From Notospermus geniculatus (Eukaryota > Nemertea > Pilidiophora > Heteronemertea > Lineidae), in contig NMRB01000004.1 in the NCBI GenBank assembly GCA_002633025.1, positions 1,080,276-1,144,275 of the forward strand: a stretch of 64,000 nucleotides of DNA. The letters are read 5' to 3'. Position 1 is the stretch's first letter, and each line of letters begins with the position of its first letter. This document shows, piece after piece, positions 1-12,061 of the stretch. The notes beneath the pieces are model-generated. The model was not told the DNA's origin, searched no databases, and worked only from the letters and a program-made list of their open reading frames with translations. The translations under genes were made by a program, and so were the position numbers.

Positions 1-639
1 GACTCATTTCAAAAAGGCATGTGTGTGAAGAAGTGGCTACAATCTTCCTGTCAAGTTGGCCTACGTCAGTGTTGACTTACACCAAGCTTCTTAGCATTTC
101 GCCATGTTGCACACATCATCTGTGTGAATCACACAGCCGATATTGCACCTGTTTTGTCTTTGGCTAAGTAGTGTGGATGCTTAAACTGGGAACATCCAAC
201 TCACAGAACACCTGTAGTTGAATCATACTCAACTTTCACTTCTTCATGCACAATTGCCTCTAATATCAGAATTGTTTTCAAAAATTTTCATACATTGCTG
301 CTTGAGCAAATCCCAACATTTTCATTTGGCACCTGTAAATATACACCTTGCATCTGATGCGAACGGAAACTAAAAAATGTGGACAAGGAGTAATTTTTTC
401 CGATTTTGTAATATTTTAGTGATTGGTCTGATCTTCTGAAACCAACCGAAGAACATTTTGCTAGGCTGCTTCTGGGTCACCCAGTCTTTAGCTACACATC
501 ATAACTTGCCCTTTTGTCACTGTTTGGTGGGAAAGATAAAGGAATTTGATTATTATATGCGGACAATTTGGATACCCGTGTAATTGCCCAAGAAAATTAG
601 AAATGATCTTTTAATCTCTAAATTTCTCTTCCCTCTCAG
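1..639 (+). other. Intron or upstream part of the TACC gene
   Basis: This stretch is AT-rich and stop-filled in all frames. It ends in a pyrimidine-rich acceptor (ccctctcag at 631-639), so it is read as the intron before the first visible TACC exon. I see no exon or repeat in it. Confidence 0.6.
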
Positions 640-3600
640 ACCCACGACTTGGAATTTGTGCCAGAAATGTGGGTCGAACACTTAAACAGCTTCTCGGAGC
701 TGGAAGACTCAGCGGTGCTATCCCAGGATTCCCTGGAGTGCCTCTCATGCACGTGGACACAGGAAAATGGACGCCCTGATAGTCCGCTAGCATTTGATCA
801 TGAGGAGATCTTGCGTATTGACGATGACCAGGATGTACGTAGGACTAGTCGTTTTCGGTCTGGCTGTGCTGTGCCGAGCTTGCACCGTTGCCTTCCGTCT
901 CTTGAAACACGCTGTTTCTATTGTTTGGTATCATGAGTTTGTACAGGGATGCCACAAGTCATTCTGGATTATCCGGTACTTGTAAGAGTGTAATGGAAAC
1001 GAAACGAAACCAAAATCCATCGGGTGCCATCAAAATCGGATCTCTGTCCTTATGGAAAACATTTATTAATAAACTTGTCCCACCCACACCTTAGGTGTCA
1101 TCATGAAATAATCGTTCTACACATTCATGAAAATGACTAAGTTCTACACATTCATGAAAATGACTAACTTGGATTGTTCAGATATTGTGGTAACCCTAAC
1201 GCCTGCATGGAAGTCTTCTCGGAGTGAAAACTGACGTGTGTCTCAGTTGATGAATTCCCATGCTACAACCTCCATTATGGTAGCCTGGTGGCCCTCTTCT
1301 GGTGATATCGAGATTCTGCCCTCCCTTATCCATCTCAACTGAGAATTAGTTCGTTAGTTCTGATGATCAGAAAATAAACTTTTTAGGCCAAGTGCCGGTC
1401 AGCATTTCTGTGTCCTGGACGGGGCCATCCGGCGCCGACCAGCAGCAGTGGCAGAACCATATCCACCCTCCTTGATCCACTATGACTGAGAAGGATTTAA
1501 CTGAGAACAGTTTTCACTCCATTTATTTTCCCCAAGATCTCCGTTTCTGATCGACACCTTCCTCTGTGATTAATTTGAATCCTAGATTTTTTCCAGATTT
1601 GCTTGTCGTCTGTGATTACGTTGGTCGCCAGTGCCTTGTTTAGTTATCAGCTAATTAATTATTTTGGTTTTGTCTTAATTAGTTAACCATCATCATCCAT
1701 CAATCAAAGACCTCATAAATCTCCCAAGACTACACGACAAAGGAATTCATTCTGGACATGTTCAAAAACTCTGTGCTGAGGATTCTTCCTGTGTAATTGC
1801 CTTCGATTCTTAGATTAGAATTTTCTCCATCATTCACTCCACAACAACGTGAACCATCGAAAACACACTTCTAAAGGCACATTGGGGTCCCTACATACCA
1901 GTTGATCTAACTCTGCACGTGATTGGTGTGCATTAGATGGTGTGTCTCAATAAATGTCTGTGGGTGGACTGGTGAACACACAGGGTCACATGTTGTACGT
2001 GTTGTTCTTTTCTGTCGTGTGGTGTAGTTATGATCATTCCTGTGTAAAAATACGGTGCATGTCAAATCTCAGCTTCTGAGGGATTTGGTGTCATTTCGGA
2101 CAATTTGAGAAACGCGTGTTAGCCTTGGTACGCCACACTTGAACTACAAAATTTGTCAGTGGACATTGTGCCGTGATCCATTTCTCGATTCGCATTCATC
2201 ACTCCAGGCACCATCATCCCACTCGGGGCATGGTTAGGTGGTAGTACACGTACATGAATGTTGTCTGCACACTGTTGCCTGTGTACTTGTGTTGGCGAGT
2301 TTGGCACAGCTAGATTGTGGGGATGAAAATGATTGTTACCATCTGGAATGATCTGCGCCCATGTGCAAGTTGAGGCTTCTGCCTGGGAATTAAACTAAAT
2401 TGCATTTTGGTGGTTTTCCTGTCAGTCCGCTGATTATTCTCCTGCGGTCTTGTTGGTTGCAGCCTGTACCTGATTTTGTTTCTTTGAAATACAGTGTTAG
2501 TGAGTGAGGCTGCTTGGCCTCCAGATTCAGGCAATGGGGAATCCACAACCCGACAGGTGGTGCTGCGTCAGACCATAAGGATGTTAAAAACGTGACAAAA
2601 CAAAGCAATGACATCACGGCCAGACATCCTTTCCGCAGATCAATAGGGCAAAAATGGGTCTTATGCTTGCTGCACCACTGGGCAGAAGGAATAAATTTGT
2701 GGATTCCTCATTCTGACACTGGTGTCAAGAGTCAAGATCTTCGCCATAAAGAATTGATCGCTCTCGTTGATTGCATCGCAACTTTCGACAGTCGGCCCGC
2801 TATCGAGTCAAAATGTGTCCTCCAGTTGGGTACACAAAGTGTATTGATCCTGCTGAGCACAGCGTGTGTATTTTCGGCTGTGTACACATCATCGAGATCA
2901 ACCTCTCTCTGTCCTTGCATGAGTATCGACACTTGGCGGATAGTAATTCGTTATCGATCAATGACAATCACATTTACATTTCCGTATGTTTGTGCTGTTT
3001 CAGCTGTGTGAACCATTGATTTCTGCTCATCTGTGTTTTCATTTGAAATTAATTTTTACAGTAACTTTGCCAATCACATTCTTCTGCTTCAGTTTAGACC
3101 CCTGTTTCATGCCGCTTATGTTGTATCTTTTGATTTGCATTTGTCCGAAGGGCTCAAAGTAGTTGGTGGTATCTTGCTCGCATCCTTACAGTTCATGGGA
3201 ATCCCTGTAACCTTGAATTGCCACCCGGTTAAGGAGTAGGATAGAGCATTGGGATCAGATAGGGTTTTCTTGCAAAACTTTATGCATGTCGTTGGAACAT
3301 TTTGAGGATTATTACATCAACAAAACAAATTTCAGGAAACATTCATCAAACAATTACCTTTCATGTGACATTCTGTTCAGTCAGCTAGGACACTCGTTCA
3401 AAGTCAATAATCTGATGGTGATCTTGAGGTTGTTGTAACAATTGTTCTTTCTAAGGAGTATTTCATCATGTTATATTTCAATGTCGGGTATCTTTCTTTC
3501 CAGCCAACTGATAGTGGATGCGCGGAGAGTGCCTCACCGACCCGGCAGGAACCGATAGGATCTGCCTCCAATGATGGTTTGGTCGAAGTAAGTCCAATAC

Positions 3601-5618
3601 TACTCACCTCATCACACTTTTCTGTGTTTATACCACGAAGATGGTGGAGTAGGTCTCCTTATTCAGAGAAATCAATAGGTTTTTCATGACAGAGAACTTG
3701 AGAAACCTTGGCACTCGTCGTATTAGAGTTTTCTGGACAATTCGTTTCTGCATTTCTTCTCCAGGTGCTAAAATATTCTGAAATAGAATGGATTGAGCTG
3801 AAGAAACAGCTAGAGATGGACTTCCAGGCACGGCTCCTAGCCAAGGAGCGGGACTACGACCGTGAGAAGAAGAAACTGCAGAGTGAGAACAAGGAATTGA
3901 AAGCCAATAATGAGAAGATGAAAGGGTCGTACTCGGACATGCAGTAAGTTTCAAGCAGGATTGCCATAACTGTGAAAGTTAAACGCGATTACCTTTTCTT
4001 AGATTTGGCAATTTTAGGATACCAGTCAAATTAATCCACAAACTGAACTGTTCAATTTCTCTTCATTTTAGGAAAATTGTGACAGAATATGAGAAAACCA
4101 TATCGCAAGTGATATGTAAGTATACAAAGCAGCAGAAAAGCTGTCGTCAGGTTTGAAAATAATGAAGGCATTTACAATTTAATGTTCCTTGAATGCCAGT
4201 TCATCAGTGTGATATTTGGCTGAATATATCTTTCAGCTGATAAAGAACATGTGGAGAAGAACAGCCAGACATCAATGGGTGATCTTGTCCGGGAACGGAA
4301 CCAAGCAGTCGAGGATCTTCAGTCGATGGAGTCAGCATTTGCAGATTTGTTACGCCGGAATAATAAGTTGAAAGAGGCAGTCGAAGCATTTAAAAAGAAC
4401 GAGGAGACACTAAAAAAGTGTGTGACGGATTATCAGGCGAAAATCAAGAGACATGAGCAACGTTACGCCACTCTCAAGCAGCATGCAGAGGATAAACTAC
4501 AGAGGTATGTCTAATTACATGTATGGCATTATTGGTGCTCTGTATACAATATTGGGTGAATATACAGGAAGTTCACAGTTTATTGGTCTTTGGTGGAAAT
4601 TTTTCTAAGTCCAAAAACTGGGCCCACAAAGGGAGACCTGTATGAATGGTATGAAAGTCAGATCACTTTCGTGGCAAGTTCTCGGCCAAGTGCAGTATCC
4701 CGATTGATTTTGGGAGGGATCAATTGTATTAGATCTCTACTGATCAATTTCACAAATGCCGGCCAGGGGTAATTCATGGTTAATCATGAGGACGTGGCAT
4801 CAAAGAACCAAATGAACGAGTCCAAACCACAAAATGTGATGCATTTGGGAACCATGGATTACCCCTGGCCAGCCTTTGTGAAATTGATCAATAGGGGTCT
4901 ATTACAATTCATCCCTCACAAAATCAATCCATAGTGCACTTGGCGAGAACTTGCCACGAAAGTGATCTGACTTTTATACCATTCATACTAGGCCTCCCTT
5001 TGTGGGCCTAGTTTTTGGACTTAGAAAATTTCCAGGGAGGACCAATAAACTGTGAACTTCCTGTATGTACAGCAGGGGGAAACTGGAGTGCCCAGAGAAA
5101 ACTTGCACTGTCAAAGACAGGTTGCCCTCTCCATCATATGAGTGAAGAAGGGGTCCAATAGGGGATCAAGCCTGGAACCTTGTCGGTGACGGGCACCGGT
5201 GTTCCTACTGCACCATTCTGACAGGCCAAATAAAGGTGTGTTTTCACTGATTATGATACTTTGATTCCAACACATTTCACCTGAGCTGCACCCAGTGCCA
5301 CATTCGAAAAATTAAAACTGAGTCTTTTTGCAGCGCTAATGAGGAGATGGAGAAGATAACCAAAACGAAGAATGCCGAGATTGTTCGCCTTCATGCGGCG
5401 CAGAAGAGGAGTGAAGTTCAGATGGCAGGTCTTGAGTCATCGTTGGAACAGAAGGTACGTGATGTGATGTGATATGCATCTTCATGATGTCAGCTTCATG
5501 ATGTACTCCTTCCTTAATCCTCATCCACTTCTCGTCATTTCTCTTTCAGATTAAAGAGAACAAAGAATTGACAGCAATCTGTGATGACCTACTCAAGCAA
5601 GTTGGTGGCGAGTCGTGA
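640..5618 (+). CDS. TACC: TACC family protein (transforming acidic coiled-coil), 3' seven exons, partial at 5' end
   Basis: Coding exons are 640-834, 3504-3587, 3765-3943, 4072-4115, 4237-4504, 5334-5454 and 5550-5618. All introns are GT-AG and the reading frame is kept across every junction. Together they give 319 residues ending at a TGA (5616-5618). Residues 1-93 are acidic and serine-rich, as in the disordered part of TACC proteins. Residues 94-319 form one long charged coiled coil beginning VLKYSE, with ERNQAVEDLQSMESAFADLL at 187-206, KKNEETLKKC at 220-229 and an ICDDL motif near the end; these are TACC-domain signatures. In the family this coiled coil binds the microtubule polymerase XMAP215/ch-TOG and localises it to centrosomes, spindle and plus ends. 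The upstream exons and the start codon lie outside the window. Intron 5 holds a foldback transposon and a SINE. Which vertebrate paralogue it matches cannot be said; invertebrates usually have one. Confidence 0.95.
835..3503 (+). other. Large TACC intron
   Basis: This lies between donor gtacgt (835) and the acceptor ending at 3503. Both flanking exons are phase 0, so any missed exon must be a multiple of three. I found no convincing one. The only structure seen is a short tandem duplication at 1114-1167. Confidence 0.6.
1114..1167. repeat. 27-bp perfect tandem duplication
   Basis: A 27-bp unit beginning gttctacacattcatg occurs twice in direct succession (1114-1140 and 1141-1167) without mismatch, inside the TACC intron. 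It looks like a recent slippage or microduplication. Confidence 0.9.
4565..5063. mobile_element. Foldback (long inverted repeat) element in TACC intron 5
   Basis: Two arms of about 210 bp (4565-4771 and 4853-5063) are imperfect reverse complements separated by about 80 bp. Termini read CAGGAAGTTCACAG...CTGTGAACTTCCTG and are flanked by TA on both sides. This fits a non-autonomous Tc1/mariner-like or foldback element. No open reading frame is present. Arms differ by scattered substitutions, so it is not a very recent insertion. Confidence 0.85.
5071..5226 (-). mobile_element. tRNA-related SINE, copy 1
   Basis: On the minus strand this begins like a tRNA, with a box A-like TGGTGCAGTAGG and a box B-like GGCTTGATCCC. 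It continues into a tail shared with 23395-23534 (agcag..ggaaactggag...gagaaaac). The common head plus common tail makes a SINE family more likely than a tRNA pseudogene. It lies immediately beside the foldback element. Confidence 0.6.
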
Positions 5619-6053
5619 TTGGAAACTTAGTGTGATACTTGACAATTATGAACTCTACACCATGTCTAGTGCTTTCATCTGTCAGTTCATTCATCGATCC
5701 AGCTTGAGATCCAAAAAGACTGCAGAGCAGAGGAACATCGAGTAGCATGTTTTGTGCTGCCATCTAATGGCAGACTACTGAACTGATTTGTAGAGGTGAG
5801 AGATATAATACAACACACAATTCTGGTGATAGGGATGGATGTTTTGTGAAAATTTTCATCAACTATGTAACGTTTCATCAATGAATGATTCAGCTTCTTT
5901 GAGATTGAAGTGTCCAAGATTGGCAGGAATTTAATATTCTGTTATTGTTATTATTGCCGTGTCTGTTGAAGTTTTCTCAACTTGAATCCTCCCAATGTTA
6001 TTGATGCTACTGCCAGATATCGCTGTTACACTGGATCAGCAGACGGTCAAAGA

Positions 6054-6059
6054 AATAAA
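6054..6059 (+). terminator. Polyadenylation signal AATAAA for TACC
   Basis: This is the first canonical hexamer after the TACC stop, about 440 bases downstream. Confidence 0.5.
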
Positions 6060-6225
6060 GTATCTGTCCCCACCAATGCTGTAGAGTTTATTGACGAGGC
6101 ATCTATGATACTTTGTGAGATTCTCAATAACTAGCACCTGAGGATGAGTTCCTATTTTTTTCACAGCTGTTTCGCCTTCAAGCCGGTGGGATTTTCCCCT
6201 CAGCCTGCTGTATGCATGTGATTCA

Positions 6226-6231
6226 AATAAA
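6226..6231 (+). terminator. Alternative polyadenylation signal AATAAA for TACC
   Basis: A second canonical hexamer, followed by a T-rich and GT-containing stretch (tgtgacgattttttgt), which is the usual downstream context of a cleavage site. Confidence 0.45.
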
Positions 6232-6262
6232 TTGTGACGATTTTTTGTAGCTTTAATGAACC

Positions 6263-7004
6263 CAGGGCTCCCACCGCTCCTATATTTCCTATTTTTCCTA
6301 TATTTCTGGACTTTTGGCGGGTATATTTCCTATATTCCTATACTTCCTATATTTCTGGCATTTTCAAGGATATTTTCAGGCTTTTTTCATCAACCATCAA
6401 TTTTTAAGCACAAATTTTAAAAACTGCATTGAAAAATGGCATAAGTGTCTAACCTGGCATCGGACTTTCTCAACCTCAGCTCTGAGAAATAGCTTCTCAA
6501 AGCTTCTGATTTTCAAAATTTTCCTGGGGGAGGCCCCCAGACCCCCCGCCAAATCGGTACCAGTGACGCGCATCCCTTTGGCACATGCGGGGCCATTGTC
6601 CTCCGCCTTCAGAAACCCACCCCTCAAGGAAATCCTTGATCCGCCCCTGATCTTTCCTTTTCATGCCGTACCGTTGCCTGAGTCATGGAGATGCTCACAA
6701 AACTGCACTGGACTTTGGACTTGATGTCTTCAGCCTAAATTGAGCATGCCGCTTAATGTTTTTATGGGTACGAACCCGGGCATGAACAAGGCAGCTGACA
6801 TCAGTTTCAGGTTCCATTACAGTAAGAGAGAGAACATGACATGGAAGGCAGCCATGAAACATTGTTTCATCGGATCTTAAGGACGGTATTTCATGTTAAA
6901 TTTGATCAAAATTGCTTCGAAATTTCCTATATTTTTCCTATATTTCCCCTAAATTCTTGGAATATTTCCTATACTATTTCGGTCATTTTGTGGTGGGAGC
7001 CCTG
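6263..7004. mobile_element. Non-autonomous hAT-like DNA transposon
   Basis: Perfect 13-bp terminal inverted repeats CAGGGCTCCCACC (6263-6275) and GGTGGGAGCCCTG (6992-7004) bound 742 bp. CAGGG termini are typical of hAT elements. Subterminal regions are tandem runs of the motif ttcctatatt. The interior contains a GC-rich gggggaggcccccagac patch and only short fragmentary frames, so no intact transposase is present. A clean 8-bp target duplication is not visible (aatgaacc versus taaccttg), which suggests age or decay. Confidence 0.8.
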
Positions 7005-8515
7005 TAACCTTGTGACGACGGTTTTTGCGCGATCAATGCTGAACGCTTTACCTCATCACAGCTGAAATATTGGGCTGAAGATAGGCCTGGCATGCTATGG
7101 TTGTTGGATAGTTGATCAGTCTCGGTCTCAATCATGTTTTGACTTCACAGCACATCTCATCTAGCTGCAATGGTGTGTAATGTTGAATGAAGAGCTGGTG
7201 ATGTTGGATTACAGCCGAGCATTTCTGATAGCCGATCGGGCAAATGTTTGTGTCTTGAAATATCTTGCAAGAGGAGGCGGCCAGATTCCCTGGAGAGTAT
7301 ATACTGTCGAAGAGTGGTCGGTCGTTTCAATCAAACGAATCACGGATCAACCTTGATTGAACATACAGTCCTTTTGATAGCTACTGAATGGTTCAGAAGC
7401 AGTGTTCAGTTGATGCCTTGCTCAGGTTTTCCTCTACCAAGAAGCAAACCACAACATCTTGTATACTGGCATTTGGAACATGTGTTGGTTTCTCTCCTCT
7501 GGCCCAACGGGTTTCTGTCAGATGATGGGAAGATGACTAGATTGAAACAGCAGTGGTCCATACTAAGAGTGAACCATGACTCTTCAGTTATTTCTTTTGG
7601 GGGGGGGGGAGGAGGCTGTTACTATCTGTTGTCATTTGTGACCTGTTACAATACACTGATAATGTGTTAGGATTGCTGCCACAAAGCTTTGGCAGAGAAC
7701 TCTGAGGTTTATACCAGATTTATGATGTGCTGTGTGCCTAATTGTACTTGTCCATTCTCGGCCGCTGGTGTGATAATCGCCTGAGATTAACGGGTAAAGA
7801 AATGGACGTTATTCAGGATATTTTGTCTTGCTGGTGTCTAATATGCACAGATTTGGTGTTAGTGGCTTTACTGGTATTGAATCCATTTTGGCCAGCAGAA
7901 TCCATAACAACATGGATAGGCCTATGATACAATGCATGTGATGTGGCCTTTCTGTAAGATTTTTCCTGTCTGTGCAGAAAGGCACCATGAGAGTCACCTC
8001 TGATCCAAATTTATCTGATGAGTTATTCTGCTTCCCTGGAGACGTGATCTCGGAGACTTTTCAAAATCAAAATTGAATCTGCAGGCTTGAATGGATATGT
8101 TCTGCATTGTTGTGTACATACATTTTTTTTCTTTTAGCAAATTGTCAGTTATTTAAACTTTAAACTGTAAATACACAGCAATTACTGCGATTAGTAAAGT
8201 ACTATTTTTTCATAGTCTACTAGTAGGCAGGTAGCATAGATGAACAATATTATGGGTCTTTGGTTATTTTTTCTTTCTCTGTTCAATGCCAGCCTCTGCC
8301 ATGCTTGTAAGTATTCAATAAACATGCTTTATTTAAGAGAATATTCTATTTCATGATGTTAATGAAGCTGACCTTCCCATAAAACACTGGCAATTCTATC
8401 ATTTCATGCACTTTGGCAAGCCACTTGCATTAGACAGAATTTTAGTCTTGACTTATCACTTTGCATTTAATTAACCCCATTAATTCAGTATCTTCCTTCT
8501 GGTAAGGTGAGTGTC
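7005..8515. other. Intergenic, no gene seen
   Basis: Between TACC and RhoBTB. A run of eleven G followed by aggagg (7599-7615) is the only striking local feature and could form a G-quadruplex. An AATAAA occurs near 8317 without an associated gene. Confidence 0.6.
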
Positions 8516-8668
8516 AAGGCCTGAACCCACTGTTGCGTTTTCCCGCCGCGGTTTCATCACCGCCCGACAAATTCTTTGTTATATTCTCGGTCCGCTGCCT
8601 TTTAACAAAGCATTTTCTGCCGCTGCGTTTTCCCGCTGCGTGAAAACGCGTCAGTGGGTTCGGGCCTT
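8516..8668. mobile_element. MITE with AGGCCYGAACCCACTG inverted termini
   Basis: Left end aaggcctgaacccactg (8516-8532) is the reverse complement of right end cagtgggttcgggcctt (8652-8668) with one mismatch. Flanks TCA (left) and TAA (right) would fit a mutated 3-bp target duplication of the PIF/Harbinger type. A TTAA site is an alternative. The interior is GC-rich and carries repeated gttttcccgc motifs. There is no coding capacity. Confidence 0.75.
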
Positions 8669-9552
8669 AAGAGTGGCAGCGATGGTCCCTTGGAGCTACT
8701 AAGTATGGTTTCGATAGTTCCAGTGACCTCTTGATGAAATGTAATACCACTCTAATCTGCCTACCATTATCCTTTACTGTAGGTATGTGACTTCTGCATT
8801 GACTTCATGTCCCTAGGACATTTGAATGGGATGTTGTCAGCTGGAGCCAACTTTCCTAGGCATCAGTACCTTAAAGAAAAGGCACTTTTTTCCACCAGTA
8901 CCTTGGAAATGAGTACTTCAATGGGTTCATAACAAATGGTACCATATATGATGATACTACACAAGATCGCCTGATCTTGTATGCTTAGGCTTATGTCTCA
9001 GATGTACCAGCATTTGTTATTTACAATCTGCATAATTTGAGTGTTCAAGTTAGTATTTGGGGTTAATCACTGGTTCTGTACTTGGGGTAGTACTTAATTT
9101 GCTCAATATGGAATCATTTGAAGTGCTATTCTTTTGTAATTCTTAGCTTTTGTAAATAATTATAATAGTTTGGATTTTCAACAAATTTGACTTAATTCAA
9201 TGGCTAAACTTTTTGAAAGCACTGATCAGCTTGTGTGGGAATCAGCTTGGACTGCTTTTATGCTTCGGTACACTGGTAAAAGAACACCAACAATCTTATC
9301 TCTGGTGAATGGAAATTGGCCGTTTCATTTTAACTTTTAAGAAATTCTTGAAAGATTTTGTAATGTAAAGTCAACACGTATCTTCAGAAATAAATAGCTG
9401 ATTGCATTGTTTGCCTCCTCATGTCCTGTCAGTGATTCTTATCTGAGTTGCTCAGGGCATTCCCCATCCTCTTGCAACAGGTCCTCTAAAACGCGCTCCC
9501 CTATTCGCACGTCCGAGGCCCTGTTGAAATTGGCGCCTTTTCGCGTGGAACT
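8669..9552. other. Intergenic, no gene seen
   Basis: AT-rich sequence with no repeats, conserved frames or hairpins that I could support. Confidence 0.55.
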
Positions 9553-9733
9553 AGCGACAGAAAATCTGTCGCTGAATACAACCAATCACAGCGAAGCTTC
9601 TCTCCCGCCATGGTCACTCCCAAATATGGTGGTTTCAAACATTCCTCGATTCGCTGACAAACTCGCTGGATTTTTTAATATTCCTGAATTAACTTCGCGT
9701 AAAACTGGTTGTCATGGATTATCTAGATAATGG
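9553..9733 (+). promoter_or_regulatory. Possible RhoBTB promoter and non-coding first exon
   Basis: This stretch has raised CpG relative to its surroundings and a CCAAT box (9582-9586). A perfect hairpin AGCGACAG-aaaat-CTGTCGCT (9553-9573) precedes it. It ends in a strong splice donor (GTAAGT at 9734). It could be the transcription start and first untranslated exon spliced to 11958. This is inference from composition only; no transcript evidence is available. Confidence 0.3.
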
Positions 9734-10336
9734 GTAAGTACCGACGGGTTCAAAACACGAAGGTATGATCCAGTTCATGTGTTTGGGGCAGCTATCATTC
9801 CGACAGCATGCATAAATTATGGAATGAGATGCATTGCTATGAGACTGGTACCCGCTAACTCATAACACCAGATATATGTGCATACGTTACAGCACTAGGC
9901 GCGATGTCTGCCCATTACATCAAGTGGCGATCCCCCACTGCATTGCATGGTTTATTCGTGAATTACCAGTTGGCGAGTACACATGAGGGAACAGCCCTCT
10001 TCCCCATCAAAACGGGGTGGGTTTCCCCAGGGCATTGTAACGCGCTATGCAGAGTGGAAATGCCCTGGGTTCCCAGGATGGGCATTCCCTGCCTCATACG
10101 CTTTCACAAGCTTTGTATTAACATGTACATATTGATAATGTCAATAAATAATGCATGAAAATGAATGAGGCTCTTGTTATCTATGTACAATGTCAGACCA
10201 ACGCAATGACATGCCATCAACTGTTCTGTGAATGATCCCGCCATTCCCACTTGGTCAAGGAATGCCATGCACGTGGCTTTGTTTACTTCCGTTGTAAACA
10301 AATGTTGTAAACGTCATCGAAGTGCGTGCACTTTCG

Positions 10337-10344
10337 TGACGTCA
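10337..10344. promoter_or_regulatory. Palindromic CRE-like TGACGTCA next to a TATA-like run
   Basis: The full 8-bp cAMP-response-element palindrome is followed directly by ctatatttac. It lies about 1.6 kb upstream of the RhoBTB 5' UTR exon and could be promoter DNA. A single 8-mer can also arise by chance. Confidence 0.25.
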
Positions 10345-10688
10345 CTATATTTACACATCCTGCCTCCATCCACACCGAGAAGTCATGTCAAGATAAACAT
10401 GACGAAATAAAGTTCAAATAGAAGACGTGTAAGTAATTTTGTCGCAGTTTTCATGGATATGAAATTGAGAATGCAACAATACAACCAAATAACTTTTTAG
10501 TTGTGGTTTTCTATTGCGCCGCAGCAGATATCGAGACACAAAAAAAAGTCTGCTGAGTGCCGTGCATGTGTCACATTGTGTGCTTTGTTGTTGTCATCTC
10601 AGTCATATGCTGCACATGCATTGCATGTCATCCCATGCATAGGCCTATGTGCATTGATTGATTTAGGCCTACATCTACACACCATGCA

Positions 10689-10722
10689 CACACGCACGCA
10701 CGCACGCACGCACGCACGCACG
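10689..10722. repeat. (ACGC)n microsatellite
   Basis: About eight tandem copies of the tetranucleotide cacg run from 10689 to 10722. Confidence 0.9.
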
Positions 10723-11957
10723 GGACCGGTGTCAGTTGACAGTGCAGTGACAGTTCAAAAAGGCAAAATTTTAGAATCCTTTATGGCACCGGATCTGTTT
10801 TAATCCTGATTCACGTCTACGAGGGAATCGGACAGAAAGTGAGAAGAAGAAAGCTTGAGATCACGGTCGGACACCCCAAACACCGGTTTTAAGAACACCG
10901 ATGGGGCGATGCCGAATCAGAGTTGGTTTTGGTTTGGTACGCCTTCCCTTGGTCTGTGTGTTTGACTGCAAGTTAGGATGCATAGAGATATGATGATTCG
11001 GTGTTCTTATGCCCCCCCCAACACTCCGTGTCTAGGCATGGAGGTATGAAATAAGATACCTCCATGGTCTAGACTACCGTGAGATAAAGAATGTAGGCCT
11101 AGATTGAGGCCTACTTAAATTCAGATTCAGGAAAATGTAGGCCTACCTATAGGCCTAGGGGCCTATGGTGGGCTGATCTTATCGCACATCATGAATCAAG
11201 CACACATCAAGACGGAAAAAGAAGAGATACCGGTACATGTAGCCAAGTGAAAACCATGAAAATAGGCATCGTTAATTTTGTTCACTCGACTAGGCCTAGG
11301 CCTATGCAATGATGATTGCCAGTCTAGCAGTTGCTGCCCATCACAGGATGATTACTGGTGGGAGTTATCTCGATAACTTTAAAAGCATTTCCTTTACAGC
11401 TCTGCATCCTGTGTTCTTTGTGAAGTACATTCACCTGCTAACTTTTATGAAAATACCAGCCCATGACTATATTTTATACCAAGCCCTCCCTATGCAGCCT
11501 ATGGGATTACACAGGTCGGCAATGCTGCATCTTCTCTCTGCATGGAACTGCTAACTAAAAGCGTAGCCCATGCTTGTACATGTACTTTGTGGTGGTTCTG
11601 AACCTCAATCCTGTCAAAGACTTGTTTTTTCATTGCAAATATCCAATATACAAAATTCACTGTTTGATTGTATTGTAGACCTGTGTTGTGAGAATATGAA
11701 TAATAATCTCAATCTCTTTTATGGTTATAAGGCCAGAATTTGGTCGTTGAGAAAACATCTTCAGATTGAAATAGGCCATGTAATCATCATCTACCATTCT
11801 TTGTGAAAGTCTTGCCTGATCATTCTAGTGGGACTGTGAACTGTGAAAACCAACCATGAGCACTAGGAAATGAGGCGCTTTCTTGTACTCCACATCCCTA
11901 AGACTTCATACCCTGTTCTGACCCAATAATGTTCTAATTGTTGGTTGTTTGTTGCAG

Positions 11958-12061
11958 ACCCCACGGACAGATTTGTTTGGGGGAAATGCCTCCTATTTGG
12001 TCAACGTATTCGGAACTTCTGAGGAGGTTCAGTCACTTGGCCTTGGACAACCAGTCAGCAG
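11958..12061 (+). other. RhoBTB 5' untranslated exon
   Basis: It starts after a good acceptor (gttgcag) and ends before GTGAGA. Reading through the junction to 12149 gives a stop before the GTPase frame, so this exon is non-coding for RhoBTB but carries a short upstream reading frame. Exon status is inferred from splice sites. Confidence 0.5.

Larger units (their letters stand above)
5619..6262 (+). other. TACC 3' untranslated region and downstream flank
   Basis: There is no coding potential after the stop codon. Two AATAAA hexamers (6054 and 6226) give candidate 3' ends. A hAT-like element begins at 6263, 31 bases after the second hexamer. Confidence 0.6.
9734..11957 (+). other. Upstream region or first intron of RhoBTB
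   Basis: No coding exon was recognised. It contains a CRE-like site (10337), an ACGC microsatellite (10689) and several short aggcctac-rich patches around 11090-11300. A 12-bp inverted pair, taagaacaccga with its complement around 10890-11010, is too weak to call an element. Confidence 0.45.

Noticed and set aside
2514-3011. 165-codon frame inside the TACC intron, preceded by a possible acceptor
   Set aside because: Its frame does not match the phase 0 needed by the flanking exons, and the sequence has no TACC-like acidic or coiled-coil character.
7248-7670. 140-codon frame in the TACC-RhoBTB interval
   Set aside because: No recognisable pattern, contains a translated G-run, and has no splice or promoter context.
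10890-11010. Possible MITE with taagaacaccga ends
   Set aside because: Only about 12 bp pair and the interiors do not; this is too little to call.
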